DNA of 64,000 nt from Microplitis mediator (Eukaryota > Arthropoda > Insecta > Hymenoptera > Braconidae), in contig NC_079973.1 of assembly GCF_029852145.1 (NCBI RefSeq), positions 6,096,385 through 6,160,384 of the forward strand, in the 5' to 3' direction. Position 1 is the stretch's first letter. Every line of letters starts with the position of its first letter. The translations under genes and the position numbers were made by a program. Shown in pieces: positions 45,497-58,314 of this stretch. The notes under the pieces are model-generated. The model saw only the letters and a program-made list of their open reading frames with translations. It searched no databases and was not told the origin of the DNA.

Positions 45497-45702
45497 ATGA
45501 GTGTGAATGCAGCAGACATAAGACAATTTATAAATTTTAAATGAATAGATAAATAAATTAAAATAATGAAATTTTTAAAAAATGCGCGTATGGATTTTGC
45601 ATTTATCAAAATATGCATTTTTTAATTTTTACTCTACTTACATTTTGTTCATTTATTCAAAAATTAAAAAAATTTACAATTGTCTGCTACATTCACACTC
45701 AT
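45497..45702. mobile_element. MITE-B, nearly intact
   Basis: ATGAGTGTGAATGCAGCAG ... CTGCTACATTCACACTCAT with the undisturbed centre GCGCGTATGGATTTTGC, which serves as the empty site for the nested insertion at 12363. Flanks share TTTTTAA. Confidence 0.85.
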
Positions 45703-45764
45703 AATTTTTAAAGAAATTAATAAATGTAATAAATAAATTTTCAAATTTTCCCGGGCCTTGGTTC

Positions 45765-45975
45765 AAAAATAAACAGCTGTCTCATTGGTTAAAATTTGAA
45801 TTTTCAAATTTCGAGTGATTAAGCCAATGAGATTAGTCGTTAAGAATATTTTGACGATCTAAAAGAAAGGAGGCTTGTGATTGGTTCTTGTACGCCAATT
45901 AAAAAACAGTGGTCATACTTACGATACAGTGCGACTTTATCCTCGGAACGTAACGGACGCGTCTAGTGCCTCGGA
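45765..45975 (+). promoter_or_regulatory. Candidate promoter with three CCAAT words
   Basis: CATTGGTT (about 45776), GCCAATGAG (about 45823) and TGATTGGTTC (about 45878) lie within 110 bp, followed by ACAGTGCGACTTTATCC and a GC-rich run CCTCGGAACGTAACGGACGC. This looks like a promoter, perhaps of the same downstream gene as the exon at 47460. Inference from motifs only. Confidence 0.3.
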
Positions 45976-46231
45976 TTATATTTTTTAATTTAATCCTTTG
46001 TTTAAATTGTTATTAACTAAAATTATATTAAAAATAACTTCATTTAATTGACATCTAATTAATAATTAATAAATTATTATTTAAATCAGACATTAAATCA
46101 TTTTGTAAATGTTTAAAATAATTAGTAGCGTCATTAGCGTCATAAATGACTGAGTTGTGCTTACAGTTAATATTTAATTAAATGATTTAATATTTTGGTT
46201 TAGTGTTTTTTTGTTGATGGTAAATGTGTTC

Positions 46232-47314
46232 GTGAGTGTGAATGTAACTGACGAGTGTCAATTTTTTAAATTTTAGAATAAACAAATGACATGTAAGTAG
46301 AATAAAAATTAATATTTAGAACAATGGAAAATCAGTACGCGTATTTTTATGATCCTGAAGTTCATAGACAATTGAAAGTTTTATGATACTGAATTTGGCC
46401 GACGTCTAACAATCTTTGGATTTTTTTAAAAACTATAAACAAAAAAAAAACAATATTTCAAATAATTGCACTTATAGATTTTTTAATTTTCTACATGTGC
46501 ATTTTTTTAGATTTTTTTTTTTTATAATTAATTAGTAGAAAAAAAAATTCAAAAGTTGTCAATTGTCTGCCAACTTCAGGATCATAACTTTAAGATCATC
46601 ATTTGTTTCTAATACTGAAATTATCCGACGTTTAATAATTTTTGTATTTTCGAAAAACGATTAATTATAAAAAAAAAAATATTTATAAAAATTGCACCTG
46701 TAGTTTTTTAAATTTTCTACATGTACATATTTTTAGTTTTGTTTTTCGTATTTAAATTCATTGAAAAACAAATCCAAAAATTATGATCCTGAAGTATGAG
46801 TGTGAACGCAGCAGACATCAGACAAATTTAAAATTCATAATAAGTAGAGTGAATAATTATGATCCTGTTTACAGACAATCAGCAATTGAATTTTTATCTT
46901 TAATAAGTCGATCACAAAAACAAAAAATCAAAAATATGCACATGTAGAAAATTTTAAAAACTATAAGCGCAATTTTTTTAAATAATTTTTTTTTTTTATG
47001 ATTCACCGATTTTAAAAAAATTTAAAAATTGTCAGACGTCGGCTTTTTTTCTTCAACAAATCAATTACAAAAAAAAAAAAAAACTAAAAATATGCACATG
47101 CAGAAAATTAAAAAATCTGTAAGTGCAACTTTGTAAAATTATTTTTTTTCTATAATTTGTCATTCTGAAAAAAATAAAAAATTTATTAGACGTCAGCTAA
47201 CTTCAGTTTCATCGAAAATTTCGAACAGTCGGCTAACTTCATGATCATGTATTTAAAAAATTTTTTTTCATTTAAAATTTCTAAACTGTCTCATGTTTGC
47301 TACATTCGCACTCA
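46232..47314. mobile_element. Nest of MITE-B and MITE-A copies
   Basis: MITE-B fragments at 46232-46347, and at 46798-46857 resuming about 47255-47314 (ends ATGAGTGTGAACGCAGCAG and TTTGCTACATTCGCACTCAT). MITE-A copies sit between and inside them: about 46348-46585, 46610-46790, 46860-47037 and 47040-47248. Boundaries are approximate because copies overlap and are partly deleted. Confidence 0.65.
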
Positions 47315-47439
47315 TAAAGTGTTCAAGTGTTTTAAAAATATAATACTAATAATAAATAAAAATAATAACAACAATAATAATGAGGATTAGATTTGATGGA
47401 AAAATGGCGGTTAGGTGAATTTTGAATCATGCGTAGTGA

Positions 47440-47987
47440 CAGAGTTCCCGCGAACGAGGATTGGCCGGTAGTGAATTTGTATTATGTTCAAAATTGAATG
47501 AGCCGGCAGTTAGTGTAGCGACCGTGGTGAGTTTGCAGTGTTCGTGCGTAGCTGCGTAGAGTACCGTAGTTATTTTTATTTAATCGGGAATATTTATTAT
47601 AAATCACTAGTTATTTTTATAATATTATTATTAATAATAATAATTATTATAATAATAGTAATAATAATAATTATTAAAAAATAAATAAATAAAATAGTGA
47701 GTCTTATGACTGAGTGAATTAATTGGTTTATTATTGTAGGTTTTAATAAAAAATATTTTAATTGGATCGAGTCGCGATGACAGGGCTGTCAAGTTCGGGG
47801 AAAATATTTTTTAGTGATTGTGAAAAAAATAAATAGTTTGTTTTTTTATTTAGTTTTTAATTAAGTGGTGATTATTGAAGGGAGATTGTTAAAATGCATA
47901 TGATGACTAGCTGACGGATACATCAAGTTATAATCAGTAGATTGTTTGGAGTGACGGCGAAGCTTCAGCACGAGGAAGCAGTGGAAG
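47440..47987 (+). other. Probable non-coding first exon of a downstream gene
   Basis: A promoter-like GC-rich interval (47447-47565: GCGAACGAGGATTGGCCGG with an inverted CCAAT, then GCAGTGTTCGTGCG as possible initiator) leads to a transcript-like stretch that ends with GAGGAAGCAGTGGAAG|GTAAGT, an optimal donor at 47988. No long open frame is present, so it would be 5' UTR. The coding part would lie beyond the window. Confidence 0.45.
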
Positions 47988-48045
47988 GTAAGTTTTTTTT
48001 TATTTATAACAAATCATTTTAAAATAAACTGTTACTCCAAGAATT

Positions 48046-49172
48046 GTGATCCTGACGTTAACAGACATTTAAAAATTTTTTGACTATTTTTTTTAAACGA
48101 ATCAATTGCAAAAAAAAAAAACTAAAAAAAGCGCTTATAGAAAAATGAAAAAACTATCAGTGCAATTTTTAAAAATATTTTTTATTTATAATTTATCGTT
48201 CTAAAAATCGTGCTAACTTCAGTATCATCAAGATTTTTGTACGATACTGGAATCAGTAGACATCTAATAATTTTTGGATTTTTTTAAGAATGATAAATTA
48301 TAAAAAAAAAATTATTTAAAAAAATTACACTTACAGTTTTTTTAATTATTTACATGTGCATATTTTTAGTTTTTTTTTTTTTTAAATTATTGTTGGAAAA
48401 AAATTCAAAAATTGTTATGTCTGCTAACTTTAGGATCATGATTTTTGTTTTGAAATTATTATTATTTTCTTTTAAAAACTTAGTGACCAAAAAAAAAATA
48501 AAAATTGAGAACTGTAAAATTTTATTTTCTTGTAAAAAGATTACTCAGTACCGCTATTTTTATTTTATTTTATCTTGTGAAATTCGTATACTAAAATAGG
48601 ATTGAAATCTTTCAATTTAAGGAAATCCACTAAATCCAATTTAAAAAATAAAAAAAAAGCCGTGAATAAATCCCAAGTAACAAATAAGATATCAGATAGT
48701 ATGAAAGATAGTCAAAAAAATTTATATAAATACAAAAAAAGTAGTTTGATAAAAAATATGTTTTTTTTTTATGATTCTGAAATTAATGATATCGAAATTA
48801 GCCGATATCTAATCATTTTTTGAATTTTTTCAAAACGATAAATTATAACGAAAAAAATATTTTAAAAAATTGCACTTATAGCTTTTTTTATTTTCCACAT
48901 GTGCATATTATTAGTTTTTTTTTTGGAATCGATTTTTTGAAAAAAAATCCGGAAACTTTCAATTTTCTGTCAACTTCAAAATCATTGAAAATAGCAGACA
49001 ATTAACAATATTCGAATTTTTTTTCCAACAATTTAATTTAAAAAAAAAAAAATATGCACATGTAGAAAATTTAAAAAACTATAGGTGCAATTTTTTGAAA
49101 TACTTTCTTCTTTAAATTGATCATTTTTTAAAAAATTCAAAAATTATTAGACGTCGGCTAACTCTACAGTAT
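48046..49172. mobile_element. Four MITE-A copies after the candidate donor
   Basis: About 48046-48229, 48240-48440, 48763-48985 and 48985-49172, with ATGATTCTGAAATTAATG / GGCTAACTCTACAGTATCAT type ends. Between 48441 and 48762 the sequence is AT-rich without a supportable gene. Confidence 0.65.
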
Positions 49173-50826
49173 CATTTTTTTTCATGCATCAGAAAGATGT
49201 AAATTGTGAATATAAAAAAAAATCCCTACCTATTTGCAAACAATTAATAACTTTATGAAAGTTAAATATTTATATTGAATATATTATATTTGCTTTAGGC
49301 TTTGATTGAAAATTTATGAAACAGCACACAGAAAACTTTATGTTTGGGTAATTATGACGAGACAACTTTGTAGTTTTCTCGAGATGAGTTTTATTTTTTA
49401 TTTTCATACTAAAGGAAACCTGTAAAAATATTATTTTCCATCAAATATTATATACCAAAGTCGTAGTATATCAGAGTAGAACTTGCTGGTATACAAAACT
49501 CGATACGAAAGCTCGTAGGGTACTTAGTTTTATAATCGAAAAAAATAGTTCTTTGATGTATATATTTATATATTTTTTGTTTATTTTATTATTTATTATG
49601 TTCATTTTCAACGCCATTTCACAGTCGATTCAATGTTTTCATTTTTTCTTCTTTTCCAATTTCTTTCCTTCTGTTTTTTACTTATATATTTAAACATAGT
49701 CGGCAAAATGTATCATTAAGTTGTCGTTTCTCGATCGTTCCCAATCAGGAGACAAATAACATACAATTTTTTATTATATATTTTGTATTAAACTGAAGCA
49801 ACGAGACGTTTCCCTGCAGATGATTGGTCTGAAAATTTTTATATCGAAATTTTGGATATCACTAATTTTTGTGACTATGGCAGATGGAATAAAAAAAAAA
49901 AGACGCGTAATTCAAAATGATCATAAGTCGCATTTTGATGTTACAAATTTTTTACACCAAAGTGTCAAAAGTAAAAATATTTCCTCAAATAAATAGAAAA
50001 TAGAAAAATTTTGATGAGCGTTCAAATTTTCTGAAAATTTTTTTTTCAATCGATGTATATATAGTTCGATTACATGATTTGCTATTCGATTGTTTGGTAA
50101 ATAAATAAACTCCTGGCGCTAGACGACAGTAATTGTAGTGGGTTATCAACCCGTGGTTCGCGACGTAGAAAAAAAAAGCTAGGCGCATGTCTACGACCTC
50201 GGAACGTCGAATTAAGATTATATATATATTTTAACAATTTGAATTCAAACTTTCGGTTCTATACTGAGAAAAACAAAATCGTTTCGAATCATTATATATT
50301 CATACCACGAGAAATTATGCTATTGAAAATTTTAAATCTAATATATTTTTGGTGCAAAAACCTGAATATTTCATTTAAAATAATTTTCTTATTCGCAGAA
50401 ACCCAAGTTTATTTCAAGACATTTTGATCTTTGACATGAAATAAATGATGCAATAATTCATATCGATTCATTACTCAAAAATTTTTCTCAGTGTACTTAA
50501 AATAGTAACATCCATCTATAAATATTGGAACTAAATTTTTACTTTGCTGTAAGTAGAAATTGCATTTCATTTACATGCTATCGAGTACTATATTTTACAA
50601 TGCACATGGGAAAAATTTAGATATTTACTACATGTCCTCTCAGTATCAAACTTTTTGGGTAATTTTTACTAAAAATTTCTCTGCGTGCACTGATTCAGAT
50701 TGTCAACCGTACTATTTTTCGGGATTAGTGAAAGATTTGCACTCTGAATTAGTGAAGATTCTTCACTTATCTTCACTAATTCACTTTTATAGAGTAGTAA
50801 TTTTTGAAATATTTGATTAATTCTAA
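49173..50826. other. Gene-poor AT-rich DNA
   Basis: No exon, RNA gene or repeat end seen. Small GC-richer patches at 49480-49530 and 50110-50215 are isolated. Confidence 0.45.
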
Positions 50827-51340
50827 ATAGGGGAGGGAGAGGCAAAACGGGGTACTCAAGGAAATACCAAGTTTTCGAGGACTCAAATACACTAAATCTT
50901 TTTTTTTTTAATGATATTCAAAGTAAATCGAAAAAATTTTCAGTTACCGTTAAAAAAAAAAATTTCATTTTTGCGGGCAAAATGGGGTACCCCCTAAAAA
51001 ATGTAAAAAAAAAAATTTCTGGATTTTAAACGAATTTGATTAAGTTAAATTTTTTTGTAAGTAATTTGCATGAAGAAGAATTATATTTTACATGATTGCT
51101 GGATACAAAAGAAGATTTTTAATAGTTTTTATCATAAAACAAAAGTCATTAATATTTTTCAACTGACAATTGATTTTTAAAAAAGTTTAACAAAAAAAAT
51201 TCAAAATAACGCTCAATTATATTTACAAAAGTGATTTTGGAATGTTTAAAAACCATTTAAAATATACAATTTTTTTTTTATAAAATTTTGGGGGCACCTC
51301 GTTTTGTCTATCCTACTCCCTTTTGCCCCCCATCCCCTAT
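50827..51340. mobile_element. Element K, copy 1 (TAGGGGAGGGAGAGGCAAAA)
   Basis: Left end TAGGGGAGGGAGAGGCAAAA and right end CTTTTGCCCCCCATCCCCTA are inverted repeats. The body is AT-rich with no intact frame. Copy 2 (58315-58770) is collinear; copy 3 (54154-55155) shares the ends and contains repeat J. Confidence 0.75.
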
Positions 51341-52138
51341 ATGAAATTATAATTTAACAACCACTATCAATGTATAAGTATTCCTTATATATAATTAAAA
51401 TATGAAATTATAATTTCTACTTCTCCTTTAAAAATTACAATTAAAAATAATTAAATACAAAAATAGGAGATTTAGCAAATTTTTACAATAAATGTGCAAT
51501 TTAAATTTAAACTTTCGATATAATTTTTTCTCGATCGAAAGAATCGTTACAAAGGTTCATATTTTATTTAATAATTCTTTACAACAAATTTATTGCAATA
51601 TAAAATTACAGAAGTAAATAATTTAATAATAATGTCGTAGACTTTTAGAAAATTTTTTCAATAAATATATAATCAAATTACTGAAGAAAAAATTTTATCT
51701 TGATGGAAGAAGTCGTTATAGAAAGCTTCAGCTTTAATTTAATAATTCTTTATTGAAAATTTATTGTTATAAATGCGATCGAGACTTGATAATTCAAGCG
51801 ATAGAATCACTCGAGTAGAATTTATTTATTGATAAATTTTTTCATATATCTGGTATTATATTAAATATAGATATCATTGTTCAGTACTGATATTAAAAGT
51901 ATTCTGTACACAAATATTGTTAATATTGATACTCGAATATTTAAATTAATTTATACTTTTTTTTTTTAAATCCATTTATTATTTTGTACTTTGGAATTAT
52001 TTATTAAAAATTATAAATATAACAAAAGTTGAAGCCGAATAACAAAAGCTTCTGGGGTAAAATAAACTGATAAAATTTTGTTGACAAATTTTTATAAAAA
52101 ACGTTTTAAAAATAATAACAATAAAAAAAATCTGAAAA
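51341..52138. other. Gene-poor AT-rich DNA
   Basis: Nothing supportable beyond low-complexity AT sequence. Confidence 0.45.
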
Positions 52139-52790
52139 ACGGTTGACCCAGTGGGCTAACCCCTGAAACTTGTCATTGTTTTTGAGCTCAGAGAGTTTAT
52201 TATTAGTGAACATTTGAGCTCTGTGAGGTCAGAAAACGATTGGACCGAAAAAACATGCATTTTATTGAAAAAAAGTAATTTTTGTCCAACGATATCTTTG
52301 GAAAAAATCGACCGATTTGCGCGTGCTCTGCGGCAATCAAAAGAGTTTGCTGATACTTAGATTTGATCAAAGTTTAAAACAAATCGGTCGAGCAATTTAC
52401 GAGTTTTGCAACAAAAACTTCAAACAATTTTTTTTTAATTTTCATTTTTCGTATAATTTGTAAACTACTCGACCAATCGACTTCAAAATCTAATCAGTTT
52501 TAGATCTCAGTAAGGAATTTCGATTGCCGCAAAGTTCCAATCGTTCAAATCGGTTGATTCGTTTCAAAAACATCGTCGGACCAAAAAAGTTTACACACAC
52601 ACTTATACACACGCACGTCCGGACGTCCACCCGGAAATAGTCAAAATAACTTCCTAGGGCTTCAAAACATCAAGATCTGATGAAAACTCGATTTTCTAAA
52701 ATCATACCAAAATCAATCACTTCCCTTTTTTTGAATCTTCTGAATTTCTAAACAAATTCAACTTATGATTTCTAAACTTTCTTGAATATC
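52139..52790. repeat. Dispersed repeat L (CGGTTGACCCAGTGGGC ... CGTCCGGACGTCC)
   Basis: Starts ACGGTTGACCCAGTGGGCTA, has GAGCTCAGAGAG / TTGAGCTCTGTGAG, then ATCGACCGATTTGCGCG and its inverse CAAATCGGTCGAG, and ends with CACACACTTATACACACGC and ACGTCCGGACGTCCACCC. The modular, partly self-complementary make-up marks it as a repeat; a fragment of its start is at 571-640. I cannot assign a class. Confidence 0.55.
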
Positions 52791-54153
52791 AGTCGTAGAT
52801 AACGAACGTTTGTAAACGATCTTTTTTTTTTACACGAGTAGCCACTACAAATCTATAAAAACCGCTAAATTGTTGCTTTTACTTTCAATTAATACTTTTT
52901 ATTATTTTTATTTATATTTTGTACTAAAGCTAACTCGATACGACGTTAGCTTGCATAAAAAATGTTAAATTTAATTAAAACTTGTCGAGATTTAAAAGTT
53001 ATTAATCTAATTGGACTGCAAAGTTTTGAGTAGGTAAATAAAAATAAAAAAAAAGATGCTGTGCAATTAACTTCGAATTTACTTTAGATTCATGAAATAT
53101 TATTTTTAAAATCTTGGTTTCGTTAGAATGTTATCTCAATAATTTTATTTTTTAACATTTATTACATTGACCATTGCAGGTATTTTTTTTTATAGTTTTC
53201 ACTTCAATTAGTTTATGCATTACCGTTTAATTAAATTCGCTTAAATCTCATAAAAATTTAATTTATCTAAGAGTAATTCTATTAGTCGCTTTACGTAATT
53301 TTATTGAAGAAATCATAAAAAGGGGTGTAAGTAATAAAATTCGAATGATTAAATTTTTACATTTTTTTTTATGAGCCCATTTTACTTCGTTTTGAAATAC
53401 TTTACAAAAATCACAGCCTCTTTTTTTTTTAATTAAAATTTATCTACATATACTTTGAATATTATATATTTTTTTTTAACGGAATACCTGTGGCTTTTTA
53501 AAATATAAATATTAAAATTTTTTATAAATAATTTCATCAATTTGAATCAAATTACATTTATCTTCACGTTTATACATTTAATTGCGTATAAAAAAAAAAT
53601 CTTATTAAAAGTAATTTTTCCGCTTGATGATCGTGGAATCAACAGTTTCAGTATTTAGTATTAAAATGTTTATTCGTGATAGAGTTTCAAATTAGAGGAA
53701 TGTTAAATCAACAAATACACACAGTGCAACCTCATTGACCAGTTAATTTACAAATTATTCCAATAATACTTGATTTAAATTTAAAGTAAATTGTATTTAA
53801 TTCCATTTACTGAAATTAATATTTTTTTTTTTTTCGTAATTTTTAAATGAATAAATTTAATAATTAAAAGATTGTTTTATTTCCATACTTAATATTCGTT
53901 ATCATTTGACTAGTAGATTTATCTATATCGTGATACCATTTATGTTTCTTCTCTCTTTCCCTCGCGATTAAAGCCACGCGATCTTTCGAACGTACATATA
54001 TACGAGGCTTACAGTATGTTACTAACATTCTATCGATCCGGCTAAATTTTCGTTCGTCAGAAAGTCTGTAGCAAGGAAGGATAATATAAGATGTTTTAGT
54101 TAATACAAGTTTTAAGTTTAATAAACCTTTTAAGTAAAAAGTAAAGTTATGAG
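52791..54153. other. Gene-poor AT-rich DNA
   Basis: No exon, repeat end or RNA gene seen. The patch 53940-54070 is GC-richer (CCCTCGCGATTAAAGCCACG) and could be an intronic regulatory element. Confidence 0.4.
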
Positions 54154-55155
54154 TAGGGGAGGACAGGCAAAGGGGACCACTAAAAAGTAATGAATTTTCG
54201 TTGATTGAAAGACACGGGATCTTCTTCTTTTGATATCCGTTTGAAGTAATTAAATCAAATTTCTAGTTACTATGAATGCGGACTCAGTGCCAAAGATGTA
54301 TTAAGTGGACCCATGATTATTTGATTTTGATTGTTAATTTTTAAAGCTTAGCATTCCTTTCAGCTTATTCTATAAATAATAGGTTTCAATGATAAAAAAT
54401 CGGCCGTAAAATAAATGGGTTTCAATTTAAAAGCTTAAATTCTCAGAAAAAAATTTTGAAAAAAAATTTTAGGACACTTTAAATTTTACAAAAATTATGA
54501 AAAGAGTCATAAATGATGACTATGACCAATTTTGGGAAGTAGTGTATAACATACCAAGGGAGAAAAGTAGGACATTCCATCTCACGCCTAAAATTGCCTA
54601 CCTGATCCGAAGACGAGGGTGGTAAACATGCGGATTGGGACGTCCTTCCTTCTTCCGTGGTGTTTATACAATTTTTCACCAGATCTGCATTTGAAAGTTT
54701 AAATTTTGGCCTCTGTTTATGGGAAAAATGGCGCATGCGCTAATTTTTAGCCTTTGTTTTCTCCTAGGGAAATAGTATATTACATACCTAAGCCAGTAAA
54801 ATAAGAAAAGTCTCAGATGACATGAAATTTTTGACCGAGGTCGGCAAACATCCGATCTGAGGCTTTCTTTTTTACTGGCCAAGGTGCGTATACTATTTTT
54901 CTGCTCGACGGAGCCGGAAAGTTGCAACTTTGTTCAGGGCAGCGGCTCAAAAGTTGCCACTTTCCGGCCGGAGGACAGAAAAATAGTATATTACACACCT
55001 AGGGCAATAAAGTAAGAAATGTCTCAGACCACATGTTTGTCAGCTTCGGCCGACAATTACATGTGATTTGAGACTTTTTTTATTTTACTAGCCTAAGTAT
55101 ATAATATACTATTTTTCGAAAATTTTTGTGGTCCATTTTACCCCTCTTACCCCAT
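54154..55155. mobile_element. Element K, copy 3, with nested repeat J
   Basis: Left TAGGGGAGGACAGGCAAAGG and right TTTTACCCCTCTTACCCCAT correspond to element K ends. Repeat J occupies about 54765-55113: ATAGTATATTACATACCTA, GTCTCAGATGACATG, a GC-rich hairpin GAGCCGGAAAGTTGCAAC / GTTGCCACTTTCCGGCC, then ATAGTATATTACACACCTAG and ACATGTGATTTGAGAC. Confidence 0.6.
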
Positions 55156-55735
55156 AGATAATCTCTGTTAATTTCATGTCATAAAATTTTATTTTGGCGA
55201 CATTGCACAACTTTAATATCATCTTAAATTTTATTATAAATTATAATCACATCGTTCTCTTTTATCATTCATACCGACACTTTTTTTAAATGTCTCATAA
55301 AAGCATTTATTTTTGCCAACTTTTATGTACACTTAGACGTCTAGCAGACTGTTATTACGACATTTATTGTTCTTATAAAGTATTAAAGATTATTTATTTA
55401 TTTCTATTAAAATATTTCTTTAGTTAAATAACGAATACGGTGGTTTGAATATATGAATTATTATTCAAAAACTTATAGGAAATAGATATTTTTATTTTTT
55501 TATTTAAGTAAAAAATCCATAGAAATATTTTATCATATTTTTATTCCAAGGATTATCATGATACTTTTAAAGACATCTTATATACAGATGTAAGCTCGTA
55601 TTTAATAATTTTCTAGGTCAGTTATCATCATCCAAGCTTAGAGATGAAATTTATATTTTACTGACAGGAAGTTAACAAATGATTTTTTAAATCTTATAAC
55701 GAGAAGCTTTGTTCATTATTATGCATCAAGGAATT
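55156..55735. other. Gene-poor AT-rich DNA
   Basis: No supportable feature. Confidence 0.45.
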
Positions 55736-56068
55736 CGGGGTATAATGAGACACTATTTTTCAGAAAAAAAAAAATTTACTTCCAGAATGTAAAAGATAAC
55801 GGGATAAGTTGGTCACCCCAGAATGTGCGGCTACTCCAAAATTTTTTGAATCTTTTATTTTATCCTGAAATTACTTTTTGTTTTAATTTTCTTTAATTAA
55901 AAAAAAAATTACCCGAGAAACAAAATATATAATAAAATAAATTTTTTTTACTAAAAAATTTGACTGCATTGTCTGGTGGGCAAATTACCTCACTTTCTCT
56001 TAAAAACCCTAAAAAAATATATTGAAAAAAAATGTTTTTTCCTCTTAAATGGTGTCTCATATTGCCCC
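55736..56068. mobile_element. Element with GGGGTATAATGAGACAC ends
   Basis: GGGGTATAATGAGACACTAT at the left is matched by ATGGTGTCTCATATTGCCCC at the right. About 330 bp, non-coding, single copy in the window. Confidence 0.6.
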
Positions 56069-56664
56069 ATGTTGATCAAGATTTTTATCAGAATTATTGA
56101 GTGAAACAGATTGATTTAATTTACGTTCGACAATCGAATTTACTATTCAAAATAAATGGAATTAAATATCAGTTGAAAGTCATATGATTGAATTTAAATT
56201 CAAATTTAATTTATATGCAATTTTAAAGTGTTTGTACGCGTCACCAAATATTTAACATAAATAACATTAACATTGGGTTGATTAAATTTGATATGTGAAT
56301 AAGAGAAATTGAGCTCACTCACTCGCGCAATCAATTAACCATATATTATCATCATAGGATATTGTTACTTCGTGATTGTAATGTTATAGATAATATATGT
56401 ATACATAAACATACTTAATTTCACAAATGATTGACTAAATTAACTTCTATTATTCTATTTCGAGAAAAAGTTGATTCAATTCTAGAAAAATTTTTCGAAA
56501 TTCGATAAATGTGAGTTCATACTGTAAATGTGAGTTAAATTCAGCTGTAGTAGAAAATTAGAGGATTTTTATATCGAATTCATTATCAAAGTCATATATG
56601 TTTCAAAATCTGAATTTGATTATCAAATTCATAATGAAGCAAATTTTTTTTTGCACGGGATGTG

Positions 56665-56751
56665 AACCACTCGAAAAAAACATTGTAACGAAAAAATTAT
56701 TTTTATTTTCCGTCAAGTTAATTTTTTCGTTACAACTTTTTTTTTGAGTGG
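56665..56751. mobile_element. 87-bp hairpin (CCACTCGAAAAAAA)
   Basis: ACCACTCGAAAAAAACATTG and its near reverse complement CAACTTTTTTTTTGAGTGGT, with TTGTAACGAAAAAATTA / TAATTTTTTCGTTACAA in between: a short foldback unit. Confidence 0.65.
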
Positions 56752-57131
56752 TCCATTTTGCCCTACATATCATATATTGGCTTAAAATATTATAAATATA
56801 TTGTAGAGATCATATACTTGACGGAAAATAAAAAATATTTTTTTTTTATAATTTTTTGGGGAGGGGGCCTTGGTGCAGAAAAAATTTTTTTTTTCGATTT
56901 TTTTGCAAAATTTCGACTGAATCTTCCGAAATAGACGGAAAATAAACGAATTTGATAGTTAAAAGCCACAAAAAGAAAAAATCGGCTTAAAGGGGCCTTC
57001 GTGCCCAGGCTCCCCTACCACTAATTCAACATGTATAGTTTACTTATAGCTGGTTCCCAGTAAATATTCACTAATCCGAAGTGAATTTCACTGATTCATT
57101 TTTTGAGAGTAATTTAATTAATTAATAAAAA
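56752..57131. other. AT-rich DNA with G-rich patch
   Basis: Contains GGGGAGGGGGCCTTGG (56858-56873) and GGGGCCTTCGTGCCCAGGC (56993-57011), which may be ends of an old element; not resolved. Confidence 0.35.
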
Positions 57132-57300
57132 CACTGTGTTAACTGCAGTGATCGATTAAGTAAAAATATTCACATAGTAAAATATTTTTAACACCGAAAA
57201 ATATTACGGTAAAGATTATTTACATTCGTGACGGTGTTATTTTAACACCGAAAATTTTAACGCCTACACTGCCTGGATTTACCCCGGTTTTTTTACAGTG
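57132..57300. mobile_element. Short CACTGTAAAAA-type element
   Basis: Starts CACTGTGTTAACTGCAGTG and ends GGTTTTTTTACAGTG followed by TA, with internal TTTTAACACCG words as in 1686-2132. The left end is diverged. Confidence 0.5.
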
Positions 57301-58314
57301 TAAGTTTGAGAGGGAAATTTGAGTAAATTATAAATTTTCGATGACGGCTCGATTGAAAATAAATCGATGGTGACTAAATGCTTTTTTATGATAATAAAGA
57401 AAACAAAAAGTTGATGTAGTACTCTCGATATTGACTAGCGAAGAAGTGAAGCGTGTATTATTCAAGCGTGTACATACTTTTGATGTGGTGAAAACTTTTA
57501 GTAGTATCAGCTTCGATCAACTGAACAGAACCGTCAAGTAACATCAGTAGTATAGTGCAGATGTTGTGGCAGACGCAACGGGGAATGTAAAGGGTGTCCT
57601 ACGGGAATTTACTTCATATCCTGTCACGTTAAACACACGTTCGTGTCTCTCTTGTTTCTCTGGTTGTCTATCTCCCTGGTGTCAGTGTATGATCCGCGTG
57701 TAAACTCTTGGCTTGTATACTGAGTAAAGTATCTATCGAACATTCTTGGGAATAGTATGTTATGACACTGCTAAATTTATATACCTCATTTCTATTATAA
57801 TTATCATCATTATTACTATTACACGAGTCATCAGTTTTAAATTTATTTACTCTACACTTCAAATTGAAATTTATAGTATTTAATGTTATTTTAGAGTTTC
57901 AGTCGCCCATTTAAGTACTTGCTATTATTTTGAATTAAACAGCAGTTTTGATGAATAATATTTAATTCAATAATTTTTTTAAATTAAATTTGAAAATTTT
58001 CGGTAAAAAAAAATTTTGATTTAAAGTTTTCTTGCTCGTATCCTTTAATTGCTGATTCTTGTTAATTCCTTTGGCTCTAATTAGTGAGGAAAAAATTAAT
58101 ATCATATATCGAACGATAGTTTTTGACTTATTAAAGAGTGATGGTCATTTTAGCCGTTTAATGGGGATCGGTGACCTCTAGAGCTGCGGTACAACTGGTG
58201 TCTTATTTTGCTTTACTCTCTAGAAATGATTAGTAAAATTCACTGCGAATTAGTGAATATGCACTGGGTAACAGCTATAGATATGCCACTGCTTGAATTA
58301 GTAGTAGGGGAGGG
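57301..58314. other. Gene-poor DNA with a GC-richer patch at 57520-57720
   Basis: 57540-57720 (e.g. GTGGCAGACGCAACGGGGAA, GGGTGTCCTACGGGAATTTA) stands out in base composition. No open frame or splice pair is convincing; it may be a regulatory element or untranslated exon. Confidence 0.35.

Noticed and set aside
48354..49005. Three consecutive short plus-strand frames
   Set aside because: They run through MITE-A copies and AT-rich filler and show only Lys/Phe/Ile-rich low-complexity translation.
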